Shown here: piece by piece, positions 25,568-34,013 of the stretch
How positions within the stretch are numbered: the first letter of the stretch is position 1
Layout: the number at the start of each line of letters is the position of its first letter
Assembly (NCBI GenBank): GCA_903915775.1
Contig: CAIWUD010000355.1
Span: 1-37,264, forward strand
DNA from: an uncultured Chloroflexota bacterium
Lineage (GTDB): Bacteria; Chloroflexota; Chloroflexia; Chloroflexales; Chloroflexaceae
Direction: 5' to 3'
Length of the DNA stretch: 37,264 nucleotides
The notes under the pieces: generated by a model
The model's input: only the letters and a program-made list of their open reading frames with translations
Databases searched by the model: none
What the model was told of the DNA's origin: nothing
Translations under genes and position numbers: made by a program

Positions 25568-25755
25568 GGCTAGGGCAACCACGGGAGGATGCTGCCCCAA
25601 CAGTCCGTTTCGTTGCACACGAGCTCGTTCTGTCGGCAGGTGTACGCCACCAGTAGGAGCGTGCATGGAGGGCGTTACGCCACACCTATCACGCGCCGGA
25701 CGATCTGCTATACTGCGCTAGGTGAAGGACGGCTACGCTTCGCGAGGAGACGATC

Positions 25756-26373
25756 ATGGCGATTGATGCGCGTACCCTCGAGCTCAAGCTCATCCGCCGT
25801 GCCGACGGCATCGAGCTCGATCTGCTCCCACTCCAGGGGTTGTGGACAGAAGAGCAGTACCTGGCGCTCACTAACCAGACGAATCACCTCATCGAGTTTT
25901 CCGACGGAGCAATCGAGGTGCTACCCATGCCAACCAGCAGGCATCAGGTAATGCTGCTCCTGCTCTACGAGCTGTTTCGGGCCATGATTCAACGTGCGGG
26001 GGGGAAAATCCTCGTCGCGCCACTCCGCTTACTGGTACGGCCAGGGAAGTTCCGCGAACCCGACATCTTGATGCTGCGTGATGCCAAAGACCCGCGGTAT
26101 CAGGATGCGTTCTGGCTAGGGGCCGATCTTGTCGTTGAAATTGTGAGTCCCGATCGGCCGGAGCGCGATACCGAAGAAAAGCCACGGGACTACGCTGAGG
26201 CGGGTATCCCCGAGTACTGGATCGTCAACCCGCTCACAGAAACTATTACCGTCCTGAGCCTCGTGGGGGATGCCTATACCGAGTATGGCGTCTTTCAGCG
26301 CGGTGATAGGGCAAGCTCCAAACTCCTTGCAGGTTTGAGCGTAGCCGTGGATGAGCTATTCGACGCCAGGTAG
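25756..26373 (+). CDS. Uma2-family (DUF820, PD-(D/E)XK-like) protein
   Basis: LIEFSDGAIEVLPMPTSRHQ...GKFREPDILML...DLVVEIVSPDRPERDTEEKPRDYAEAGIPEYWIVNPLTETITVL. Confidence 0.93.
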   Translation: MAIDARTLELKLIRRADGIELDLLPLQGLWTEEQYLALTNQTNHLIEFSDGAIEVLPMPTSRHQVMLLLLYELFRAMIQRAGGKILVAPLRLLVRPGKFREPDILMLRDAKDPRYQDAFWLGADLVVEIVSPDRPERDTEEKPRDYAEAGIPEYWIVNPLTETITVLSLVGDAYTEYGVFQRGDRASSKLLAGLSVAVDELFDAR

Positions 26374-26408
26374 CGGGGTAAAACGTCGCCTCCACGCCCA
26401 GGAGCTGT

Positions 26409-27170
26409 ATGAGCAGGGATAACCACGCCGGTGCAGATTGGCGCGCTGCCGCCACAGCGCAACTGGTTGCACGCCTCACGGCCCAGGCCGACCCAGCCAC
26501 CCAGGCGCACTGGACGAGCTACCTCAAGGGGCGGGCGCGCTTCCGCGGCGTGCCCATGGCGGCCATCCGTCAGAGCGTACGGGCGCTCTGGCGCGACCAC
26601 GCACTCGCCGCGTACGCCACGGATGACCTGGTCGAGCTCGCCATGGGCTGGTTCGCCGCCGAGACGAGCGAGGACAAGTTGGCCGGCATCCTCCTCCTCG
26701 CCGAACAGCTCGCGCCACGCCTCGAGCAGCGCCATGCCGACGCACTCGCCGCACCGCTCGCCCGGGGGGAGCTCGCCGACTGGAACGTGGTGGACTGGCA
26801 TGCGACGAAGGCGGTACACGCCTTCCTCACCGTTCGCCCCGCCGACCTTGAGCAGCGTGCGCTGCTCGTTGCCCACTGGGCCGACAGCGAACAGCTCTGG
26901 CAGCGACGAGCGGCCGTCGTCTCCTTTGCAAAACTGGCCCCACGCCCACCCTTCGACGGCTTCGTCCAACTCGTCCTCGACGCGTGCGCCCGCAACCTCG
27001 TGAGCAACGACCGCTTTGCGCACACTGGGCCGGGCTGGGTGCTACGCGAGCTCTCCATTGCCGCACCCGACGACGTAGCAGCGTTCATCGCAGCGCATCC
27101 GGAGCTCAGCGCTGAAGGGCGGCGCATGGCCTCGGCGCGCCTCCGTGGCGGCACCTACCGCCGCCGCTAA
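26409..27170 (+). CDS. DNA alkylation repair (AlkD-like, HEAT-fold) protein
   Basis: YLKGRARFRGVPMAAIRQSVRALW...DDLVELAMGWFAAETSEDKLAGILLLAEQL...DWNVVDWHATKAVHAFL...WQRRAAVVSFAKLA. Confidence 0.85.
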   Translation: MSRDNHAGADWRAAATAQLVARLTAQADPATQAHWTSYLKGRARFRGVPMAAIRQSVRALWRDHALAAYATDDLVELAMGWFAAETSEDKLAGILLLAEQLAPRLEQRHADALAAPLARGELADWNVVDWHATKAVHAFLTVRPADLEQRALLVAHWADSEQLWQRRAAVVSFAKLAPRPPFDGFVQLVLDACARNLVSNDRFAHTGPGWVLRELSIAAPDDVAAFIAAHPELSAEGRRMASARLRGGTYRRR

Positions 27171-27366
27171 CTTGGTGCGGTCAAGTACTATCGCAACTAC
27201 AGACGACGCCGTTGGTGAACGTGCGTATTTGCGCGTCCACACTCATGGTATGATGGATCAGGCACAGTCTGGGACTGCTCCTTGGCGTGGGCCCATAGCC
27301 TCGGCCCCACCAGACGACCAGGCCAGCGCAGCCAACACGGAACCATGCCTGCGAAAAGGAGCTCCT

Positions 27367-28218
27367 ATGGGTGATTGCATATTCTGTGGCCAACCTGCCG
27401 GATTCCTGCGCCGCAAGCATAAGGAGTGTGAAGAGCAAGAGCAGCAGCGGCAGCGCATGCGTGAAGCGGGTAGAGCGCAGATTACCGCCGAAGCACTTGG
27501 TGCGATCAGCGGTACGAAGGATTTCGTTGAGCTAGAGTCGAGCATCAACGGAATCGCAACCGCAGCGTCGATTCCTGAATCTGAAAAGATTGATACACTG
27601 GTTCAGGCTTGGGAATCGGCAGTTGAGCGCTCGCTCGACGATAGCCTCCTCGACCGTAGCGAAGAGCAGCGCCTCGTCGACTTTTCCCAACAGTTCGCCC
27701 TCGCACAGATTGATCTAGACAAACGTGGTGCCTTCACGAAAGTGAGGAAAGCTGCCCTTTTACGCGATATCCTGCATGGCGTTCTGCCCCCTCCTGTCCC
27801 GCTGCCAGACAACCTGGCCATCAATCTGCAGAAAAGCGAGCAACTGGTCTGGTCGTTTACCGATGTCGAGTATCTAGAAGACCGGACGCGCCGTCAATAC
27901 GTCGGTGGTTCACAAGGGGTGAGTGTGCGCATCATGAAAGGCGTCTACTATAGGGTCGGCGCTTTCAAAGGGCACCCCGTAGAGTACACCGAGCGCACCC
28001 GTGTGGACAGTGGCTGGGTTCTGGTCACCAACAAACATATCTACTTCAGTGGCGCAGCTAAGAGTCTCCGCATTCCGTACACCAAGATTATCACCTTCAT
28101 CCCATTTGAGAACGGTTTCGGGATTATGCGTGACGCGGCGACGGCAAAACCACAGATCTTTGTCATCGAGGATGGCTGGTTTGCCTACAACCTCGTCACG
28201 AACCTAGCCCGCCTCTGA
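27367..28218 (+). CDS. Zinc-ribbon protein with C-terminal PH-like domain
   Basis: N-terminal CIFCGQPAGFLRRKHKEC; C-terminal VRIMKGVYYRVGAFKGHPVEYTERTRVDSGWVLVTNKHIYFSGAAKSLRIPYTKIITFIPFENGFGIMRD. SD AAGGAG before the ATG at 27367. Confidence 0.72.
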   Translation: MGDCIFCGQPAGFLRRKHKECEEQEQQRQRMREAGRAQITAEALGAISGTKDFVELESSINGIATAASIPESEKIDTLVQAWESAVERSLDDSLLDRSEEQRLVDFSQQFALAQIDLDKRGAFTKVRKAALLRDILHGVLPPPVPLPDNLAINLQKSEQLVWSFTDVEYLEDRTRRQYVGGSQGVSVRIMKGVYYRVGAFKGHPVEYTERTRVDSGWVLVTNKHIYFSGAAKSLRIPYTKIITFIPFENGFGIMRDAATAKPQIFVIEDGWFAYNLVTNLARL

Positions 28219-28249
28219 GTGCTCTGCAGTGCACAATGACCAGAGTCCG

Positions 28250-29413
28250 TCACCATCGCTTCTGGAGCGCTACGCCCTGCCCAGCTGTCTCCGGTTCTAT
28301 TGGCATCTCGTCGCATGGGCTTGGCCCACGCAGCGCACGGGCGTACCAGAGAAGTGCGCCAATGAGCGGACCAAACTGCTGCTCGAAGCGCTGCCGATCG
28401 CGGCGCCGATCGTAGATCTGGCTGGCCATACGCTGCAGCTGTGACGCCGTGGGCTCCCCATCGAGCGGTCGTGTGTGCACCACCTCGAAGCGCACGGCAT
28501 CGAGCCCAAAGGTTGCAGCCACATCGACGAGGTGCGGAATCGCCTCGTAGGGTGGTTCTAGTCTGAGCCGTGCATGGGCAAAAATCCCGTAGCGGTGCGC
28601 CGAGGTTACGGCCTGGCGCAGCCGCAGTTGCAACCTCCCGAACGCATCGAAGAGGCTAGCACTATCGAGCTGAAAGCAGAGGTTCTCGCAGCCTGCCCGC
28701 GCCATCTGGCGCAGCAACTCAGCATCGAGCGCTTCGGCCTGCACACTCGCCTCCCAGCCAATACCGAGCTGGGCATCAACGAGTTGGGCGAGAAACTCGT
28801 CGAGCCACGGACGGTCGATGGTAAGCGCTGGCTCGGGGATACGGTAGTGGCGTAGGCCAAACTCGTGTGAGATCCTGCGCAACTCGGCCACAATCGCTGC
28901 CGGTTGGCGGAGCACAAAACGGCCGTCGTGCTCGATCGCACCAACGATCAGGGTCGTCTGGAGGGCCCCGCCCACGGCGCGCAGATTGTACCGCTCGAGA
29001 GGCAGGAGGTGGCGTGCCGGCAGTGGCAGCCGATCCAGACTCAGCTGGGTCGTCAATGCAGTGCCATTCCGCTGCTGGTCGAGCCACTGCAACACCCCGC
29101 TGCAGAGGTGGAGCGTATCCTGACCGCTCCGCTGCATCGCGACCGACAAGACCCCGGAGACCGTATCGCGAGGGAGGGCGCTCAACGCCGACACCAGGAG
29201 ATCGGGCTGCTCCCCTGCGACGATCACCAGACCCGGACGAAAGGAGCGTAACGGCTGTAACAGCTGCTCAAGGTTGAGCTGCGGCTCTAGTCCGAGATCG
29301 TAGATCCGTACGATATGGTGGCGCTGTTCAAGGAGGGTGGCAAGGTAGGCCAGACTAAGCGGTGGATCGATCAACCGCTCCGTTGCGGGCAGGGCAATCA
29401 GTGCCGTCTTCAT
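28250..29413 (-). CDS. B12-binding/radical-SAM-like protein lacking the canonical CxxxCxxC motif
   Basis: N-terminus MKTALIALPATERLIDPPLSLAYLATLLEQRHHIVRIYDLGLE (B12-binding-like); RQPAAIVAELRRISHEFGLRHYRI...GWEASVQAEALDAELLRQMARAGCENLCFQLDS (radical-SAM TIM-barrel-like); no Cys triad in the expected loop. Confidence 0.65.
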   Translation of the reverse strand: MKTALIALPATERLIDPPLSLAYLATLLEQRHHIVRIYDLGLEPQLNLEQLLQPLRSFRPGLVIVAGEQPDLLVSALSALPRDTVSGVLSVAMQRSGQDTLHLCSGVLQWLDQQRNGTALTTQLSLDRLPLPARHLLPLERYNLRAVGGALQTTLIVGAIEHDGRFVLRQPAAIVAELRRISHEFGLRHYRIPEPALTIDRPWLDEFLAQLVDAQLGIGWEASVQAEALDAELLRQMARAGCENLCFQLDSASLFDAFGRLQLRLRQAVTSAHRYGIFAHARLRLEPPYEAIPHLVDVAATFGLDAVRFEVVHTRPLDGEPTASQLQRMASQIYDRRRDRQRFEQQFGPLIGALLWYARALRGPSPCDEMPIEPETAGQGVALQKRW

Positions 29414-31568
29414 CTACAGGTTCCTTCGGGATCAGGGGCAGGGCAAAACTGAAGCGACTACCCTGCCCCACCGTGCTCGTAACCCAGATGCGCCCATGGT
29501 GCCCTTCGACAATCTGTCGGCAGATAGCTAACCCCAGGCCGAGATGCGTGCTTGGCTGCGCGGCCTGAGGTTCAAGTTGGTAGAAGTGGTTGAAGATACG
29601 CTCCTGCTGATCCGGTGGGATGCCAACTCCGGTATCCGTCACATGCACCAGCACTTCATCCGCTACGACTTCAGCGCTGATGGTAATCGCGCCCCCAGCT
29701 GGGGTCGCCTTCAGCGCATTCTCGACCAGATTGGTGATCACCTGATCGATACGCTGATCATCGATAGACAGCTCAGGGAGCTGTAGCGGCAGTTCGGTCG
29801 TCACCGCCACGTCGAACTGCTCGGCTTGGGGCTGAAAGCGGGCAGTGAGCGATCGCACGAGCTCGGCCAGATCGGCCCAGCGAGGATGGAGGCGCAGCTG
29901 CCCAGACTCGAGGCGGTTGAACTCCAGGAGCTCGGTGATGCGACCTTTGAGGGCATCGGCCTGTTCAGCAGCCAGGCCCAGGAACTCCTCCTGGGTGGCG
30001 TTGAGGTACCCGACCTTCCCCTGGAGCACCAGCTTCAGAAAGCCATTGAGGGTGGTCAATGGGCTGCGCAGCTCATGAGAGACCATGGAGATGAACTCGA
30101 CCTGCTGCTGTGCGTGCCGTTTCTGCGCCGTCGTATCGTGGAGGGTGAAGGCAATCAGGCTCTGCCGCTCCGAGACGATCCGCACCCGCGAGGCGTAGAT
30201 CAAGTAGTGGCGCTGCTGCTGCTCCTCGCCGACCTGCAACTCCCGGCGGATCATCGTCTGATGCTGCGTACAGAGCTCCTGGCTCAACTGGTTGAGCAAG
30301 GGGCGCAAGCGACCGCCATGCTCACGGCTGTGGCGCAGGGCCTGGTAGGCCAGGGGGTTGGCCAAGATCAGGGCACCCTGCTCATTCATGACTAGCAGTC
30401 CATCACCCATCTCACGCAGCACCGCCTCGAGCAGCCGCCCCTGGCGGAGCAGCGAGTTGTGGAGTTCGGCGTTGTGAATGGCAACACTGGCCTGAATGCT
30501 GAAGAGGGTCAGGTAGCGCGCCTCCGTAGCGCTAAAGAGATCGCGCTGGAGCCCCACGACACTGAGGGCCCCCAGCATGGTCCCGCTCGGCGCGGTCAGG
30601 GGCACACTCAGCGCGGAGCGTACCCCGACCTGCTGGAGGGGCTGCCAGGTCTGATCATCGTAGGTATCGCTGATGATCAGCGGGGTACGCTTCAGCCCCA
30701 CCTGGCGGGCGAGATGTTCGGCCCACTCCGTCTGCGCGGTGAGTGGCTGGGTATCGCCGAGCGTATAGTGGCTCAACTGCTCACCATGGGCGAGCGTCAG
30801 GGCCGCAGCCCCCACCCGTGATACGCCAAGCATCTGCAGCAAGCTATCGAGGAGCTGGATCAGCACCAGATCCAGGCTCTGTGTGCCGGTAATGGCGCGC
30901 AGGCTCTCCTCCAGGGCCTGCTGACGTCGAATGCGCAGCCGCAAATCCTGATCGACACTCTCAAGCTCATGGATGTGGGCGAGATAGTCGCTGCGCGCCC
31001 GTGCGAAGCTCATACTCATCTGCTTAAGCTTGTAGAGGCGCTGCTCGGCGATGAAGAACAGCAGACCGACACAGCAGATCGTGCCGCCAACTAGACCCCA
31101 GAAGACCAGCGCAGAGCCTGGGATGAAGCTCGACCTTCCACTGAGTAGATAGAGGAGGAGCAGATTCAGGGGGCCGAGGAGGGCCGGTACCAACAACATC
31201 CAGAGGGTGATATGGCGGTAGAGGAGGGCCTTGAGGAGCAGGATGAGGTACAGGGGGAAGATTGCGAGGGTGAGTGGACCGGCGTAGAGGAGCAGGTAGA
31301 TGGTGAAGAGGAGATCGCTCAGCACGGAGATGATCAGCAGCATGTTGGCGATCTTCTGCCCAGGTTGGTGCAAGCTGTGCCGGATCACCCGCAGCAGACC
31401 TAGGTTGACGGTGGCGTAGATCGCGATCCCGAAGGTCACCACGGTGCCCAACGGAAGCTGTGCGAACCACCAGCCCAGGGCCAGCACCATGAGCAGGAGC
31501 AGGATGCGCAGGCGCGGCTGATCCCCGGCTGGATCAGCCTGAATGGGCAGCGTATCGGTTGCAGCCAT
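29355..31568 (-). CDS. Membrane sensor histidine kinase (TM-GAF-PAS-HisKA-HATPase)
   Basis: Hydrophobic N-terminal helices; GAF-like TPLIISDTYDDQTWQPLQQVGVRSALSVPL; H-box SMVSHELRSPLTTLNGFLKL; N-box VITNLVENALKATPAGG; DTGVGIPPDQQERIF; LGLGLAICRQIVEGHHGRI. Confidence 0.95.
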   Translation of the reverse strand: MAATDTLPIQADPAGDQPRLRILLLLMVLALGWWFAQLPLGTVVTFGIAIYATVNLGLLRVIRHSLHQPGQKIANMLLIISVLSDLLFTIYLLLYAGPLTLAIFPLYLILLLKALLYRHITLWMLLVPALLGPLNLLLLYLLSGRSSFIPGSALVFWGLVGGTICCVGLLFFIAEQRLYKLKQMSMSFARARSDYLAHIHELESVDQDLRLRIRRQQALEESLRAITGTQSLDLVLIQLLDSLLQMLGVSRVGAAALTLAHGEQLSHYTLGDTQPLTAQTEWAEHLARQVGLKRTPLIISDTYDDQTWQPLQQVGVRSALSVPLTAPSGTMLGALSVVGLQRDLFSATEARYLTLFSIQASVAIHNAELHNSLLRQGRLLEAVLREMGDGLLVMNEQGALILANPLAYQALRHSREHGGRLRPLLNQLSQELCTQHQTMIRRELQVGEEQQQRHYLIYASRVRIVSERQSLIAFTLHDTTAQKRHAQQQVEFISMVSHELRSPLTTLNGFLKLVLQGKVGYLNATQEEFLGLAAEQADALKGRITELLEFNRLESGQLRLHPRWADLAELVRSLTARFQPQAEQFDVAVTTELPLQLPELSIDDQRIDQVITNLVENALKATPAGGAITISAEVVADEVLVHVTDTGVGIPPDQQERIFNHFYQLEPQAAQPSTHLGLGLAICRQIVEGHHGRIWVTSTVGQGSRFSFALPLIPKEPVDEDGTDCPARNGAVDRSTA

Positions 31569-31658
31569 CGGCAGCCTCTTCTACGCGAGCCGCGGCTGCA
31601 AGGTGGGAGGGCGATGCGGGGTTGAGCCGCTGCACACGGTTCACCATGAGGCCACACC

Positions 31659-32339
31659 TCATAGCTCAAACTTGTAGCCCAGGTTGCGCACAGTGATCAC
31701 GTAGCGTGGATGCTCAGGATCGCGCTCGATCTTCGTGCGCAACCGCCTGATGTAGACCGCCACCAGGTTGCTCTCACCCTCGTAGTCGTAGCCCCAGACT
31801 TTGTTGAGGATCTGGCTCACATTCAGGATGCGCCCAGCATTCTTCATCAGGTAGTAGATCAGACGAAACTCGAGCGGGGTGAGCTCTACTGAGCGCCCAT
31901 CGGCGAAGAAGACCTTATGTTCAACCGGATCGAGGGTGAAATCACCCTGATTGAGACGGGTAGAGGGGTTGAGTAGGTCACTGTTGCGGCGGCGCAGCAC
32001 CGCCTCCACCCGCGCCAGGAGCTCCGACGGCTCGTAGGGCTTCACGAGGTAGTCGTCCCCGCCGAGCTGCAGCCCCATGACCCGATCCTGGAGCTGGGAT
32101 CGCCCAGAGAGGAAGATGATCGGAATGTCAGAGCTGCGCCGGATCTGGCGACAGATATCAAAACCATTCGCCTTCGGCATCATCACATCCAGGAGGATCA
32201 AATCGGGGTTGTGCAGATCCACCGACTGCAGAATGCTCTGCACATCGTAGGCCTTGCAGACACGGTACCCCGCCTCCTCAAGGACAAATGAGGTGAGCTT
32301 CACGCTCGGAATATCATCATCAGCAACCAAAATATGCAT
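31659..32339 (-). CDS. OmpR/PhoB-family response regulator
   Basis: MHILVADDDIPSVKLTSFVL...DLILLDVMMPKANGFDICRQIR...KPYEPSELLARVEAVLRRR; winged helix LTPLEFRLIYYLMKNAGRI...VYIRRLRTKIERDPEHPRYVITVRNLGYKFEL. Confidence 0.97.
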   Translation of the reverse strand: MHILVADDDIPSVKLTSFVLEEAGYRVCKAYDVQSILQSVDLHNPDLILLDVMMPKANGFDICRQIRRSSDIPIIFLSGRSQLQDRVMGLQLGGDDYLVKPYEPSELLARVEAVLRRRNSDLLNPSTRLNQGDFTLDPVEHKVFFADGRSVELTPLEFRLIYYLMKNAGRILNVSQILNKVWGYDYEGESNLVAVYIRRLRTKIERDPEHPRYVITVRNLGYKFEL

Positions 32340-32481
32340 GGTTCAGCTCCTGAGGTGTACGAGAGGGGTAGAGAACCCCCCCAACCCTAGCAGCGCCGGG
32401 CACGGCCGTCGACGCAGCCGACACAGGAACACCCCCTAAAGTTTCTACCCTCTCTTTTGAACGCCAGAGATGACAGGAAAG

Positions 32482-33738
32482 TTACGCCCGACGGTACGAG
32501 ATAGTCATCGATGCAGCCCCCAGGATCAGCAGACCAACCAACCCCCAGAGCAGGATCTCATAACCGCCCAGAGCACTCACCACTACGCCCGCACCCACTG
32601 GTGCTACCGTGCGTGCACCGGTGAGCACGAGATTCTGGGCCCCGTTGATCGCACCGTAGTGCGCTGGGCCATACTGCTCGGCAAGGAGGGCTGCGCGCAT
32701 GATCGTAAGGATCCCCGAACTGGCCCCAAAGAGCGCGATGTAGATGAGTGCCCCGATCGGCGAGGTGCCCGCAACGGCAAGCACCGCCAGCCCAGTACCC
32801 TGGACGAGAATCAAGCCAAGGGTCAACTTCAGCCGCGAGACCCGCTCGGCGATAGGCGCACTCGCCAGCCGTCCCACCAGCGACATCAAACCGAAGAGCC
32901 CGGCAATCGTAGCGGCAAAGCTCGTAGTATGGCCATGGGTGCTCAGGTAGGGGATAAGGGAGATCGTCATCGTAACCCCAGCAAACGTACTGGCGGCAAA
33001 AGCAGCGCTGATCAACCAGAAGCGTGGCTCACGCAGTGCGCTGGCTGTAGTCAGGCTACGCTCACGGGGCTGCGCATGCGTAGCCCTCTCGCCCTGGAGG
33101 GGCGGCTCGCCATCGGGGAGCAGCCCCACATCCTGGGGGCGCCGCCGCAACAGCAGAGCGTGGATGGGAATGGTCACTAGGGCGAGGATCGTAGCCAGAC
33201 CTACGAGGGCTCCCCGCCAGCCCAGTTGGCTGATCAACCAAGCACTCAGGGGGATGAAGATGAAGCTGGCAAAAGCGCCGAAGAAGGTGAGCAGAGCCAG
33301 TGCCCGCGGACGCAGCCGGTAGAACCAGACTGCCACGATGGCGAAGGCTGGTTCGTAGAGGAGTGCCGCAGAGACGAGGCCAATCCCCGCCATGATCAGG
33401 TAGAAGGTCGAGAGCTGCTGCACCTGCGACCAGGCTACTACCAGCAGCGTCGCCAGGATCGAGCCGAGCGTCATCAGGAGCCGGGGACCATGACGGTCGA
33501 GCCAGCGTCCCACGGGTACGGCGGCCAACCCTGCGCAGAGGAGCATCAGCGAGTAGGCACCGGTCAGTTCAATGCTGCTCCAGCCTAACGCCGACTGCAT
33601 CGGGGCAACGAAGGCGCTGAAGGCGTAGTAGAGGATGCCCCAGGAGACGACCTGGGCAATGGAGACGGCAACCAGCATACTCCAGCCGTAGTAGAGCGGC
33701 CGGCGTACCCAGTTCCAACGTTTTGAATGTTCACCCAT
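32482..33738 (-). CDS. MFS transporter
   Basis: 12-TM-like hydrophobic profile; GRWLDRHGPRLLM and VGRLASAPIAERVSRLKL motifs. Start at 33738 preceded by GGAGG. Confidence 0.9.
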   Translation of the reverse strand: MGEHSKRWNWVRRPLYYGWSMLVAVSIAQVVSWGILYYAFSAFVAPMQSALGWSSIELTGAYSLMLLCAGLAAVPVGRWLDRHGPRLLMTLGSILATLLVVAWSQVQQLSTFYLIMAGIGLVSAALLYEPAFAIVAVWFYRLRPRALALLTFFGAFASFIFIPLSAWLISQLGWRGALVGLATILALVTIPIHALLLRRRPQDVGLLPDGEPPLQGERATHAQPRERSLTTASALREPRFWLISAAFAASTFAGVTMTISLIPYLSTHGHTTSFAATIAGLFGLMSLVGRLASAPIAERVSRLKLTLGLILVQGTGLAVLAVAGTSPIGALIYIALFGASSGILTIMRAALLAEQYGPAHYGAINGAQNLVLTGARTVAPVGAGVVVSALGGYEILLWGLVGLLILGAASMTISYRRA

Positions 33739-33774
33739 CAACCTGATACCTCCACAAAAACTCAATCTACTGAT

Positions 33775-33890
33775 GGGAGGCTTGGAGGGCTCCGCCCTGC
33801 CGCCCCCCTCCCAACCTGCCCTATGCTGCCCCCGGGGAGGCGTGGAGGGCTCCGCCCGCCAGCCAGTCACGGCGGCGCAGCCAAAATGGT
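33775..33890. repeat. Second locus of the GGGAGGCGTGGAGGGCT(C/G)CGCCC repeat family
   Basis: GGGAGGCTTGGAGGGCTCCGCCCTGCCG... and GGGGAGGCGTGGAGGGCTCCGCCCGCCAGCCAGTCACGGCGGCGCAGCCAAA share the core with the 20508-20759 array. Confidence 0.8.
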
Positions 33891-34013
33891 ACAATAGATT
33901 TACCTATCCCTTGGGAGCCGGGCGTCTCATGCTAATCGCCTGCGTAACGGTTGGGGGCAGTGTGCTGTGCCCGCCGCCGCCAACCCTTACCATCGAAAAC
34001 CTAACACCCCTCT

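Noticed and set aside
26295-27154. Several long antisense/alternative-frame ORFs over the AlkD-like gene
   Set aside because: Compositional artefacts; only the 26409-27170 + frame has family-like sequence.
29826-30395. 189-aa + strand ORF opposite the histidine kinase
   Set aside because: Antisense shadow ORF; the kinase frame is motif-complete.
32470-33180. 236-aa + strand ORF opposite the MFS gene
   Set aside because: Hydrophilic shadow translation of a hydrophobic transporter gene; no SD or motif.
33890-33895. TACAAT as a pullulanase promoter -10
   Set aside because: No acceptable -35 hexamer 16-18 bp upstream; retained only as a weak possibility.
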